Positions 12,335-23,330 are shown, counted from the first letter of the stretch. The stretch is 64,000 nucleotides of DNA from Reticulitermes speratus (GCA_021186555.1 JAJKFL010000006.1:46758138-46822137), one strand, 5' to 3'. The notes: generated by a model not told the origin, from the letters alone. Translations and numbers: made by a program.

Positions 12335-12600
12335 TCCTCACGGCCGTGCCATGGCTCAGGCAGTTAGTCGCCGGCATCTCACCGCGGAGCCCCGGGTTCC
12401 ATCCCGGGTCAGTCCATGTGGGATTTGTGGTGGACAGAGTGGCACTGAGAAAGGTTTTCCTCCGACTGTATCGGTTTTACTGTGTCAGTATCATTGCACC
12501 GATGCTCCATACTTATTTTCGTCTGCATGTTGCTGTTAGCAGAAGGACGAACGGGTGAACACTGTGAGCCGTCCGTGAAGCAGTGCCGTTCCGGAACTCG
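12335..12600 (+). mobile_element. tRNA-derived SINE
   Basis: The head looks like a tRNA gene. An A-box-like TGGCTCAGGCAG lies at 12352-12363 and a B-box-like GGTTCCATCCC at 12395-12405, at tRNA-like spacing. The B box sits in a CCCGGGTTCCATCCCGGG T-arm hairpin. The body (GGGATTTGTGGTGGACAGAG, GTGTCAGTATCATTGCACCG, ATGCTCCATA) recurs in degraded form at 52185-52267, supporting a dispersed family. The 3' end is uncertain and no target-site duplication was found. An intact tRNA cloverleaf is not formed. Confidence 0.75.
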
Positions 12601-12780
12601 AGGAGCGGTTATTTACTTGTTTTAAGTCTTTAGCCTTTTAACACTACTCTTACAGTGCTTGACTTTTGTACCAGTATTGACGATGGCAACACCGAATTGT
12701 TTGAAGCAGCCGGAATACACGTTAATGAACCGGCAGGCCTACAAAGACGGATTAAACACAGTGGCGAATTACACGTATAA

Positions 12781-13030
12781 GGGTCTACTATTTTGAGAGC
12801 AGAGAGTACGTGACACCCTAAGGATAATAAGGGCCTACTATTTTGAGAGCAGACAGTACGTGACACCCTAAGGATAATAAGGGCCTACTATTTTGAGAGC
12901 AGACAGTACGTGACACCCAAAGGACAATAAGGGTCTACTATTTTGAGAGCAGACAGTACGTGACACCCAAAGGACAATAAGGGTCTACTATTTTGAGAGC
13001 AGACAGTACGTGACACCCAAAGGACAATAA
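12781..13030. repeat. 50-bp tandem array, 5 copies
   Basis: Exactly five units of 50 bp (GGGTCTACTATTTTGAGAGC, AGACAGTACGTGACACCC, AAGGACAATAA). The first two carry CCTAAGGATAATAA, the others CCAAAGGACAATAA. Confidence 0.92.
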
Positions 13031-13129
13031 GAGGGAGCTTTGTGGATTGAAGAGTCGCGGGTTCGTAGCCCGAAGGCAAATATAGCTCCAGAACTTTACA
13101 AGTTAGCAAATAATTACACTTCACAATTT

Positions 13130-13278
13130 TGTATAGAAATTCCCCGCATTTTATGGAATCCGAAGGTTCATTACCGCACTCACAAGAGCCCGCCACCTGT
13201 CCCTATCCTGAGCCATATCAATCCAGTCCATGCCCCCCATCCCACTTCTTGAAGATCCATTTTAATATTATCCTCCCA
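13130..13278 (-). pseudogene. LINE 3' end fragment, reverse
   Basis: This is the reverse complement of the LINE 3' region at 23480-23650. On the minus strand it holds ATAATATTAAAATGGATCTT, AAGAAGTGGGATGGGGGGCA, TGGACTGGATTGATATGGC, TCAGGATAGGGACAGGTGG and AACCTTCGGATTCCATAAAA. It ends at GGGGAATTTCT and lacks the microsatellite tail. Next to it is the 5' block of what may be the same family, in opposite orientation. Confidence 0.8.
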
Positions 13279-13294
13279 TCTACGCCTGGGTCTG

Positions 13295-13432
13295 ATAAGT
13301 CGGTCCCTGTCACCACGATAAGTCGGTCCCTGTCACCACGATAAGTCGGTCCCTGTCACCACGATAAGTCGGTCCCTGTCACCACGATAAGTCGGTCCCT
13401 GTCACCACGATAAGTCGGTCCCTGTCACCACG
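13295..13432 (+). repeat. 23-bp tandem array, 6 copies (retroelement 5' monomers)
   Basis: Exactly six units of 23 bp (ATAAGTCGGTCCCTGTCACC plus ACG). The same 23-bp repeat, with GTGGG for GTCGG, stands before the same downstream block at 33357-33470. The arrangement suggests tandem 5' monomers of a retroelement. Confidence 0.88.
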
Positions 13433-13615
13433 GCATGACTCGTCCTCAGGTTGCTGATGGAGGAACGGCCTTCGGATATGGAGGGTAGCTGCGAATACAT
13501 TCAATAAGCAGTCGCGGACAGCCAACAAGGGGTGGTCCTCCAGCTTGGTGGTTGGGCGAGGTGCTAACAACTCTTCACCGTGAAAAATTACCACGTTACG
13601 AAACATTTGACAAAG
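13433..13615 (+). mobile_element. Retroelement 5' block (copy 1)
   Basis: About 180 bp closely matching 33471-33650: GATGGAGGAACGGCCT, ATATGGAGGGTAGCTGCG, AATACATTCAATAAGCAG, TCGCGGACAGCC, GGTTGGGCGAGGTGCTAACA and GTTACGAAACATT. At the second locus this block runs into a LINE 3' end, so I take it as the 5' region of the same LINE-type family. That link is inferred. Confidence 0.7.
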
Positions 13616-13877
13616 CCTTACACTATTGTAAAAATAATTTCTTAAAACAGTCCCTACCTCACAGAAAACGCAGTCTTCAGTACAAAGGTCAGTCGGTTAA
13701 AGTTGTTACAGCAAGCAAGTAGCATTTGCTTGTGCTGAGAGTTATGTGAAACACATGAGTCGACGATGTGGGGAAAATGCAAAGCTTTCTGTCATAGACA
13801 TGGTAAATATAACAACCACAGTCCGTACATAAGGTACAGGGGTGTGAAACGGGACGATGTCGAGGGTTACCACCATT

Positions 13878-15233
13878 GCTTTACAATACGCCATTAGGAC
13901 AGTCGAAGTAAATGAGGAGGGATTGAAGTCGAATTGGAAGCTTCCGCTTGTGTTCTATGCTGATGGTAAGTTAATAGGACCCTCAGCTTGTGTTCTATGC
14001 TGATGGTAAGTTAATAGGACCCTCAGCTTGTGTTCTATCTATGGTAAGTAATAGGACCCTCAGCTTGTGTTCTATGCTGATGGTAAGTTAATAGGACCCT
14101 CAGCTTGTGTTCTATGCTGATGGTAAGTTAATAGGACCCTCAGCTTGTGTTCTATGCGATGTAGTAATAGACCCTAGTTGTGTTCTATGCTGATGTAAGT
14201 TAATAGGACCCTCAGCTTGTGTTCTATGCTGATGGTAAGTTAATAGGACCCTCAGCTTGTGTTCTATGCTGATGGTAAGTTAATAGGACCCTCAGCTTGT
14301 GTTCTATGCTGATGGTAAGTTAATAGGACCCTCAGCTTGTGTTCTATGCTGATGGTAAGTTAATAGGACCCTCAGCTTGTGTTCTATGCTGATGGTAAGT
14401 TAATAGGACCCTTAGCTTGTGTTCTATGCTGATGGTAAGTTAATAGGACCCTCAGCTTGTGTTCTATGCTGATGGTAAGTTAATAGGACCCTCAGCTTGT
14501 GTTCTATGCTGATGGTAAGTTAATAGGACCCTCAGCTTGTGTTCTATGCTGATGGTAAGTTAATAGGACCCTCAGCTTGTGTTCTATGCTGATGGTAAAT
14601 TAATAGGACCCTCAGCTTGTGTTCTATGCTGATGGTAAGTTAATAGGACCCTCAGCTTGTGTTCTATGCTGATGGTAAATTAATAGGACCCTCAGCTTGT
14701 GTTCTATGCTGATGGTAAGTTAATAGGACCCTCAGCTTGTGTTCTATGCTGATGGTAAATTAATAGGACCCTCAGCTTGTGTTCTATGCTGATGGTAAGT
14801 TAATAGGACCCTCAGCTTGTGTTCTATGCTGATGGTAAGTTAATAGGACCCTCAGCTTGTGTTCTATGCTGATGGTAAGTTAATAGGACCCTCAGCTTGT
14901 GTTCTATGCTGATGGTAAATTAATAGGACCCTCAGCTTGTGTTCTATGCTGATGGTAAGTTAATAGGACCCTCAGCTTGTGTTCTATGCTGATGGTAAGT
15001 TAATAGGACCCTCAGCTTGTGTTCTATGCTGATGGTAAGTAAGTTAATGGCCCAAAACGTAAATACCAAACACAAACACACAACAACATTGTCGCTAGTC
15101 GCTAGTGGGGCGATTGGTCTAGAAGTGGATTGAAGCTAAGGCTTGAATAGTTGACAGAATTCAGAACGAATTGATAACTTAAAGATATGAATCCTCCGAA
15201 AATGTGGCAAAGTTTAAATATCCGGGAAGTAGA
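13878..15233 (+). pseudogene. LINE reverse transcriptase pseudogene split by a 40-bp array
   Basis: Three separated coding remnants lie in order. First, 13878-13970 reads ALQYAIRTVEVNEEGLKS and then LVFYADGK. This matches the block before RT motif C; the YADD catalytic box is present as YADG. Second, after the tandem array, 15056-15130 reads NVNT ... LVASGAIGLEVD then a stop, which is the conserved block following YADD in this LINE family. Third, 15189-15233 reads ESSENVAKFKYPGS, the next conserved block (usually KFKYLG). The 1.1-kb array sits exactly between YAD and NVNT. The gene is dead: motif C is altered, the frame breaks at 15131, and 40-bp units shift frame. Family identity is from recalled LINE RT sequences; the element resembles the RTE-like LINEs common in insects. 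Confidence 0.82.
13946..15040 (+). repeat. 40-bp minisatellite born from an RT YADD motif, ~27 copies
   Basis: The unit is 40 bp (GCTTGTGTTCTATGCTGATG plus GTAAGTTAATAGGACCCTCA). In the frame of the upstream RT the first unit reads LVFYADGKLIGPS. Most units are identical apart from GGTAAGT/GGTAAAT. Units at 14037-14200 carry several deletions. Confidence 0.93.
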
Positions 15234-15235
15234 TC

Positions 15236-15365
15236 GGCGCTCTTCTGGGCTCTTACTGGACTTATTAACACTTGAAGATGGGACCGATACGTTGTCCTGA
15301 AACGTCGGTAAAGTATTACCACTCGACGCTGAGTAATATCCCGGAAGAGGGCAGATCTCAAGATC
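15236..15365 (-). mobile_element. Dispersed CGAAACGTC-type repeat (copy B1)
   Basis: Shares CCGATACGTTGTCC, GAAACGTCGGTAAA, ATTACCAC, CGACGC and GTAATATCCCGGAAGAG with 27660-27730. On the minus strand it reads RRVVILYRRFRTTYRS, a peptide-like signature I associate with a widespread insect repeat rather than a protein. It follows the RT remnant directly. Confidence 0.65.
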
Positions 15366-15416
15366 GCGGAAGAAAACTGAAATATTGGTTATTTGGGAAT
15401 GAGTTTAACAAATGGG

Positions 15417-15610
15417 AATTACGTGCGTGAAGAAGCTACGGGCAGTTAAATTACGTGCGTGAAGAAGCTACGGGCAGTTAAATTACGTGCGTGAAGAAGC
15501 TACGGGCAGTTAAATTACGTGCGTGAAGAAGCTACGCGCAGTTAAATTACGTGCGTGAAGAAGCTACGGGAAGTTAAATTACGTGCGTGAAGAAGCTACG
15601 GGAAGTTTAA
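15417..15610. repeat. 32-bp tandem array, 6 copies
   Basis: Units of 32 bp (AATTACGTGCGTGAAGAAGC plus TACGGGCAGTTA). The last two have GGGAAGTT. Few differences, so recent expansion is likely. Confidence 0.92.
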
Positions 15611-16271
15611 TTCAGAAAATGAAATCCATCCGCATCTGTTTGCTGTATGTAAAGGCATACTATAGTTTCCTGGTGTCTCACGTTGAGTAGCCTGTTGCAG
15701 GCATAATTCAATTTTCGGCAGTGCTTGCCAAGCAGTAAGGGCCTCGTACAAGCAACACCCAGCGGCTGTTCTGCTGTGTGCTCGCCTTCAAACACGACCT
15801 TGTCCCCCCAAACCCCTACCACTCCTATTCTAAGCCATCACATTTCAGTAAACGCAATAAAAAGTACTCCCCCCTCAATGTTCTCATTTCCATCCCGTCT
15901 TCACCTCTGCCGTCTCCTTTCCTATCCTTCGAACTCCCCTTTTAACCATCTGCACGCTTTATGCTTTTCTTAAGAAGTTTCCCCCCTTGCACTATTCTTT
16001 TCATAGCTTCCAATCTGACCTCCATGCCCTCTGCACCCCACACCACTGTCCCTTTTCAAAACTCAGCCCCCCTTGTCTTCGTGCACAATTGCGGGCCCTC
16101 AGCCGCTCCACTTCTGTCGCAAGGCAATACCACGTTCACGTCTCCATTCTTCTGAAATATGGCGCAGCACATGACGTTTCGGTCTTTGAAGACGAGACCA
16201 GTACCCACTCTCGAAACGTCAGGTGCCAATAGCCGTGTCGCAGAACAACGGACATCGTGCCAAGAGCCTAA
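15611..16271. other. Unique stretch with pyrimidine bias and a small inverted repeat
   Basis: 15786-16090 is C/T-rich, which keeps several short frames open; none is recognisable. At 16165-16215 an inverted pair (GACGTTTCGGTCTTTGAAGA ... TCTCGAAACGTCAGG) belongs to the GACGTTTCGG foldback class. Confidence 0.5.
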
Positions 16272-18052
16272 GAACTGGTTTGTATAACTGAGACGGAGTG
16301 TGTTTACTGCGCGGTACGGACTGTATTTTTGTGTTTTGTGTGGATTTGAGAACAAACAGCGATTATTTCACTGTACAACATTAACTGACTGGTTTGTATA
16401 ACTGAGACGGAGTGTGTTTACTGCGCGGTACGGACTGTATTTTTGTGTTTTGTGTGGATTTGAGAACAAACAGCGATTATTTCACTGTACAGCATAAACT
16501 GACTGGTTTGTATAACTGAGACGGAGTGTGTTTACTGCGCGGTACGGACTGTATTTATGTGTTTTGTGTGGATCTCAGAACAAACAGCGATTATTTCACT
16601 GTACAACATAAACTGACTGGTTTGTATAACTGAGACGGAGTGTGTTTACTGCGCGGTACGGACTGTATTTATGTGTTTTGTGTGGATCTCAGAACAAACA
16701 GCGATTATTTCACTGTACAGCATTAACTGACTGGTTTGTATAACTGAGACGGAGTGTGTTTACTGCGCGGTACGGACTGTCTTTATGTGTTTTGTGTGGA
16801 TCTCAGAACAAACAGCGATTATTTCACTGTACAACATTAACTGACTGGTTTGTATAACTGAGACGGAGTGTGTTTGCTGCGCGGTACGGACTGTATTTAT
16901 GTGTTTTGTGTGGATCTCAGAACAAACAGCGATTATTTCACTGTACAACATTAACTGACTGGTTTGTATAACTGAGACGGAGTGTGTTTGCTGCGCGGTA
17001 CGGACTGTATTTATGTGTTTTGTGTGGATCTCAGAACAAACAGCGATTATTTCACTGTACAACATTAACTGACTGGTTTGTATAACTGAGACGGAGTGTG
17101 TTTGCTGCGCGGTACGGACTGCATTTATGTGTTTTGTGTGGATCTCAGAACAAACAGCGATTATTTCACTGTACAACATTAACTGACTGGTTTGTATAAC
17201 TGAGACGGAGTGTGTTTACTGCGCGGTACGGACTGTATTTATGTGTTTTGTGTGGATCTCAGAACAAACAGCGATTATTTCACTGTACAACATTAACTGA
17301 CTGGTTTGTATAACTGAGACGGAGTGTGTTTACTGCGCGGTACGGACTGTATTTATGTGTTTTGTGTGGATCTCAGAACAAACAGCGATTATTTCACTGT
17401 ACAGCATTAACTGACTGGTTTGTATAACTGAGACGGAGTGTGTTTACTGCGCGGTACGGACTGTATTTATGTGTTTTGTGTGGATCTCAGAACAAACAGC
17501 GATTATTTCACTGTACAACATTAACTGACTGGTTTGTATAACTGAGACGGAGTGTGTTTACTGCGCGGTACGGACTGTATTTATGTGTTTTGTGTGGATC
17601 TCAGAACAAACAGCGATTATTTCACTGTACAGCATTAACTGACTGGTTTGTATAACTGAGACGGAGTGTGTTTACTGCGCGGTACGGACTGTATTTATGT
17701 GTTTTGTGTGGATCTCAGAACAAACAGCGATTATTTCACTGTACAGCATTAACTGACTGGTTTGTATAACTGAGACGGAGTGTGTTTACTGCGCGGTACG
17801 GACTGTATTTATGTGTTTTGTGTGGATCTCAGAACAAACAGCGATTATTTCACTGTACAGCATTATCTGACTGGTTTGTATAACTGAGACGGAGTGTGTT
17901 TACTGCGCGGTACGGACTGTATTTATGTGTTTTGTGTGGATCTCAGAACAAACAGCGATTATTTTACTGTACAGCATTAATTGACTGCTTTGTGTAACTG
18001 AGATGGAGTGTGTTTACTGCGCGGTACGAGTTGAAACTTTAAGTATAATTCA
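16272..18052 (+). mobile_element. 114-bp minisatellite element (headless copy)
   Basis: About 15.4 units of 114 bp in forward orientation. There is no head: unrelated sequence enters at AACTGGTTTGTATAAC. The first two units carry GTATTTTTGTG and GGATTTGAG variants. The array ends GCGCGGTACGAG and passes into a degraded tail ending TATAATTCAG (18043-18052), like the tail at 19900-19910. Confidence 0.9.
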
Positions 18053-18463
18053 GGTTATTGTTCGTCTCCTTAAATTAGACTTCCTTAGCAAATCGCTTTA
18101 AAATCGTTACGTGGTGGTTTTGAAGGTAAACTCACAGACCGGTATGATGCATTGACTATGCTTAGCCTTCTGCTCTTGTGCTATGAATATACGTGCAGTA
18201 AACTGTGGTCAAAGGGATGCTTCAGCCGATGTGAATCGCAGAATTCGTCCCCAATCTGAGCTTGTTCCTGCCAGCGGCTGCAGTTAGAACTAATCTGAAG
18301 CCAGGGGATGGGGACAGCTGTGAGACAGACGGCCAGATGTTCCGAGTGCCCCTGGTTGTTGGTGTGGAGATTTAGTGTGCCTGCAAAGACGTGCTATATG
18401 GTGACAGAGCAGTCGGGAGGACATTGCCAACCGACACCTTGGTTACATGCCTAAGATTATTAA
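18053..18463. other. Unique stretch, no gene seen
   Basis: No recognisable coding, RNA or transposon landmark. Confidence 0.5.
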
Positions 18464-19699
18464 CCCTCTAAAGGCCAGTGGTTACTATATGTACCGCCAT
18501 GTTTAACATTCACAAATTCTACGTTCTGCCCACACAGTGTATTTATGTGTTTTGTGTGGATCTCAGAACAAACAGCGATTATTTCACTGTACAACATTAA
18601 CTGACTGGTTTGTATAACTGAGACGGAGTGTGTTTACTGCGCGGTACGGACTGTATTTATGTGTTTTGTGTGGATCTCAGAACAAACAGCGATTATTTCA
18701 CTGTACAGCATTAACTGACTGGTTTGTATAACTGAGACGGAGTGTGTTTACTCGCGCGGTACGGACTGTATTTATGTGTTTTGTGTGGATCTCAGAACAA
18801 ACAGCGATTATTTCACTGTACAGCATTAACTGACTGGTTTGTATAACTGAGACGGAGTGTGTTTACTGCGCGGTACGGACTGTATTTATGTGTTTTGTGT
18901 GGATCTCAGAACAAACAGCGATTATTTCACTGTACAGCATTAACTGACTGGTTTGTATAACTGAGACGGAGTGTGTTTACTGCGCGGTACGGACTGTATT
19001 TATGTGTTTTGTGTGGATCTCAGAACAAACAGCGATTATTTCACTGTACAACATTAACTGACTGGTTTGTATAACTGAGACGGAGTGTGTTTACTGCGTG
19101 GTACGGACTGTATTTATGTGTTTTGTGTGGATCTCAGAACAAACAGCGATTATTTCACTGTACAACATTAACTGACTGGTTTGTATAACTGAGACGGAGT
19201 GTGTTTACTGCGCGGTACGGACTGTATTTATGTGTTTTGTGTGGATCTCAGAACAAACAGCGATTATTTCACTGTACAGCATTAACTGACTGGTTTGTAT
19301 AACTGAGACGGAGTGTGTTTACTGCGCGGTACGGACTGTATTTATGTGTTTTGTGTGGATCTCAGAACAAACAGCGATTATTTCACTGTACAACATTAAC
19401 TGACTGGTTTGTATAACTGAGACGGAGTGTGTTTACTGCGCGGTACGGACTGTATTTATGTGTTTTGTGTGGATCTCAGAACAAACAGCGATTATTTCAC
19501 TGTACAGCATTAACTGACTGGTTTGTATAACTGAGACGGAGTGTGTTTACTGCGCGGTACGGACTGTATTTATGTGTTTTGTGTGGATCTCAGAACAAAC
19601 AGCGATTATTTCACTGTACAACATTAACTGACTGGTTTGTATAACTGAGACGGGGTGTGTTTACTGCGCGGTACGGACTGAATATTTACATGTAATTTA
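18464..19699 (+). mobile_element. 114-bp minisatellite element with head and tail (complete copy)
   Basis: The head starts CCCTCTAAAGGCCAGTGG at 18464, directly after TTAA (18460-18463). About 10 units of 114 bp follow, then the tail GGACTGAATATTTACATG. It joins without a gap to the head of another copy at 19701. This gives the best view of both element boundaries. Confidence 0.88.
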
Positions 19700-19910
19700 C
19701 CCCTCTAAAGACCAGTGGTTACTATATGTACCACCACGTTTAACATTCAACAATTCTACGTTCTGCCCACACACTGTATTTATGTGTTTTGTGTGGATCT
19801 CAGAACAAACAGCGATTATTTCACTGTACAACATTAACTGACTGGTTTGTATAACTGAGACGGAGTGTGTTTACTGCGCGGTACGGACTGAATATTTATA
19901 TATAATTCAG
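19700..19910 (+). mobile_element. 114-bp element, single-unit copy in tandem with the previous one
   Basis: Head CCCCTCTAAAGACCAGTGG, one 114-bp unit, then tail GGACTGAATATTTATATATAATTCAG split across 19888-19910. It shows that the element exists with a single unit and can sit head-to-tail with a long copy. Confidence 0.88.
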
Positions 19911-20923
19911 GTTAGTGTTAGACCTATCCTTCCACCAGACATGCTGCTTAGTTCCAGTTTCGCAATTCAACTCAGAGCCTGATTATTCTGACTGTGGCTC
20001 TTCAGTTTCTCGGAGCTTCCAAACAAATGATGTGTAACTGTACGTGTATCAGACGTCGTGTTCAGTTTACAAGTCACAGCCAAACGCTCATTCAGTCCTC
20101 CATGGATTCTAGACGTCGTAGTTTCGCTTCGTTTTCTCAGATTGCCAATTTCACTGCAGCACAGTGTCGTTCAGCAGTTAACAGTGCCTTAGGTCAGGCA
20201 ATCTTCCTGGACTGCTTCCCCCTGAAAGTAAAGGCACTACGATTCTCCGAAACGTCTTGAAGTGCTCGCCCGAGGAAGCAGCGTCACTTGAGAATGACCC
20301 AGCATATTGTGATAAGTGATAATTGTTTGGCCTGGCTGTACCTAACGAACAAAGTGGCGTAATTAAATTTTTATGGCAGGTAGCACGAACACTGCTGCCT
20401 TATGAAGCGCTACGTTGTGTGTTCTGCTAGTTGCCCAAGTTTCGGAGGAATTTACAGCCTCCATCTTCACAGTATAAGGTTTCCCTACACTGAAGATGGA
20501 GACAGTAACTGCCTACGAAACGCTGGTAACTGTGACAAACTGCAAGATGACAGCAACTTGCTTGAACAGTAACTTTTCTTTCGCCCGAGCTAAAGCGGCC
20601 GATTCGTGAAGCCAACCATCAGCCGCTAGTGCCAAGGTTAAGAATTAGTGGAGCTATAGCTCTCTCCCCTATTATGCCGGATAAAGATATGAAATCAGGA
20701 ACTCCCGGTGCGATGACCGCTGGTACACGGTGCCTGCGGTTGCATGCCTGAAGGCGCGTGGGGGGAGTGGGGATATAGCTCTACTCATTCCTAATCTCGG
20801 CATCAGATACAGGTGTGTGGTCAGCTTCACGCCCTGGGCAAAGTGTCCGGCGCCCATTAAATAAGGAGGCTGGACGGGCCCCAAAATCGGTCTAGACGCT
20901 TAGGAAAAGAGATAAAATTTTGC
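19911..20923. other. Unique stretch with foldback remnants
   Basis: An 88-codon plus-strand frame at 19994-20260 ends in the transposon-like LRFSETS peptide produced by TTCTCCGAAACGTC; its start shows nothing recognisable. At 20436-20525 an inverted pair (GTTTCGGAGGAA ... CCTCCATCTTCA and TGAAGATGGAGACAG ... TACGAAAC) forms a foldback. Confidence 0.5.
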
Positions 20924-20924
20924 C

Positions 20925-20995
20925 CTTGCTTGGAACCGAACCAGGATTCCTCTAATATCGAGCCCTTACCTTATGACCGTCGTCATAAGAAGCAG
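20925..20995 (-). mobile_element. Possible tRNA-SINE head remnant
   Basis: On the minus strand TCCTGGTTCGGTTCCAAG holds a B-box-like GGTTCGGTTCC, with TAAGGTAAGGGC upstream as a poor A-box candidate. No body or duplication is defined. Low certainty. Confidence 0.3.
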
Positions 20996-21013
20996 AACGT
21001 GCTATAAAGTGAA

Positions 21014-22652
21014 TTTGTGTGTGTTGACTGTACATAGCTCTGTGTGTTGACTGTACATATCTGTGTGTTGACTGTACATAGCTGTGTGTTGTGACTGTAC
21101 ATAGCGTGTGTGTTGATTGTTAACATAGCTGTGTGTGTTGGATGTTACAATTTGTGTGTTGACTGTACATAGCTGTGTGTTGACTGTACATAGCTGTGTG
21201 TTGACTGTACATAGCTGTGTGTTGACTGTACATAGCTGTGTGTTTGACTGTACATAGCTGTGTGTTGACTGTACATAGCTTGTGTGTTGACTGTACATAC
21301 TGTGTGTTGACTGTACATAGCTGTGTGTTGACTGTACATAGCTGTGTGAGTTGACTTGTACATAGCTCTGTGTGTTGACTGTACATAGTCTGTGTGTTGA
21401 CTGTACATAGCTGTGTGTTGACTGTACATAGCTGTGTGTTGACTGTACATAGCTGTGTGTTGACTGTACATAGCTTGTGTGTTGACTGTACATAGCTTGT
21501 GTGTTGACTGTACATAGCTGTGTGTTGACTGTACATAGCTGTGTGTTGACTGTACATAGCTCTGTGTGTTGACTGTACATAGCTGTGTGTTGACTGTACA
21601 TAGCTTGTGTGTTGACTGTACATAGCTGTGTGTTGACTGTACATAGCTGTGTGTTGACTGTACATAGCTGTGTGTTGACTGTACATAGCTTGTGTGTTGA
21701 CTGTACATAGCTGTGTGTTGACTGTACATAGCTCTGTGTGTTGACTGTACATAGCTGTGTGTTGACTGTACATAGCTGTGTGTTGACTGTACATAGCTGT
21801 GTGTTGACTGTACATAGTCTGTGTGTTGACTGTACATAGCTGTGTGTTGACTGTACATAGCTGTGTGTTGACTGTACATAGCTGTGTGTTGACTGTACAT
21901 AGCTGTGTGTTGTACTGTACATAGCTGTGTGTTGACTGTACAAAGCTGTGTGTTGACTGTACATAGCTCTGTGTGTTGACTGTACATAGCTGTGTGTTGA
22001 CTGTACATAGCTCTGTGTGTTGACTGTACATAGCTCTTGTGTGTTGACTGTACATAGCTCTGTGTGTTGACTGTACATAGTCTGTGTGTTGACTGTACAT
22101 AGCTCTGTGTGTTACTGTACATAGCTCTGTGTGTTGACTGTACATAGCTCTGTGTGTTGACTGTACATAGCTCTGTGTGTTGACTGTACATAGCTTGTGT
22201 GTTGACTGTACATAGCTCTGTGTGTTGACTGTACATAGCTTGTGTGTTGACTGTACATAGCTCTGTGTGTTGACTGACATAGCTGTGTGTTGACTGTACA
22301 TAGCTGTGTGTTGACTGTACATAGCTCTGTGTGTTGACTGTACATAGCTTGGTGACTGCATGTGTGTTGACTGTACATAGCTCTGTGTGTTGACTGTACA
22401 TAGCTCTGTGTGTTGACTGTACATAGCTCTGTGTGTTGACTGTACATAGCTTGTGTGTGACTGTACATAGCTTGTGTTGCACTGTACATAGCTGTGTGTT
22501 GACTGTACAAAGCTTGTTGTGTTGACTGTACATAGCTGCGTGTTTGACTGTACATAGCTGCGTGTTGACTGTACATAGCTGCGTGTTGACTGTACATAGC
22601 TGCGTGTTAACTGTACATAGCTGCGTGTTGACTGCACATAGCTGCGCTGTTA
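21014..22652. repeat. 21-23 bp tandem array, ~75 copies
   Basis: The unit is TGTTGACTGTACATAGCTG plus TG or CTGTG, so lengths of 21, 22 and 23 bp are mixed. The last units have GCGTG for TGTG. Length mixing makes long, shifting minus-strand frames (up to 528 codons of MYSQHT/LCTVNTQ-type repeats), which I treat as artefacts. Scattered single-base indels are present. Confidence 0.92.
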
Positions 22653-22688
22653 CAGCACATTTTATTACACTGTCACATATGCTGTTGA

Positions 22689-23143
22689 CAGTCACATTGT
22701 ATGTAACACAGTCACATTGTATGTAACACATGTCACATTGTATGTAACACAGTCACATTGTATGTAACACAGTCACATTGTATGTAACACAGTCACATTG
22801 TATGTAACACAGTCACATTGTATGTAACACAGTCACATTGTATGTAACACAGTCACATTGTATGTAACACAGTCACATTGTATGTAACACAGTCACATTG
22901 TATGTAACACAGTCACATTGTATGTAACACAGTCACATTGTATGTAACACAGTCACATTGTATGTAACACAGTCACATTGTATGTAACACAGTCACATTG
23001 TATGTAACACAGTCACATTGTATGTAACACAGTCACATTGTATGTAACACAGTCACATTGTATGTAACACAGTCACATTGTATGTAACACAGTCACATTG
23101 TATGTAACACAGTCACATTGTATGTAACACAGTCACATTGTAT
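22689..23143. repeat. 20-bp tandem array, ~23 copies, nearly perfect
   Basis: The unit is CAGTCACATTGTATGTAACA, essentially identical over about 450 bp. It begins 36 bp after the very heterogeneous 21-23 bp array. Confidence 0.94.
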
Positions 23144-23308
23144 ATAAGACTGAAGGCAATAACCAGAACAATAGAGACACAATTATGCAAGAGTGGTTCA
23201 AGTAACGAATGGCCATCGAAAGCTTAAGAATGTACTGCAGGAAACATGTATACAGTTGCAAAGATTGGGTTACTAGTGAACACAAGCAGGCACATTGGAG
23301 ACTGGAAT

Positions 23309-23330
23309 CAAACAATCAATCAATCAATCA
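23309..23330. repeat. (CAAT)n microsatellite
   Basis: About five CAAT units, directly followed by CATGTTTATTAGTGCAGTCC. This may be the end of another retroelement in reverse orientation, just upstream of the LINE tail at 23402. Confidence 0.6.

Noticed and set aside
12335..12420. Functional tRNA gene
   Set aside because: A and B boxes are present but the acceptor and anticodon arms do not close and the sequence continues as a SINE body. The same holds for 33702, 55222 and the minus-strand head at 58251.
19994..20260. 88-codon frame as a small gene
   Set aside because: Its end is transposon-derived (LRFSETS from TTCTCCGAAACGTC) and the rest shows no domain or signal.
21120..22731. 505- and 528-codon minus-strand frames (SYVQSTH-like)
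   Set aside because: They shift among three registers because units are 21, 22 or 23 bp. This is a product of a stop-free array, not coding selection.
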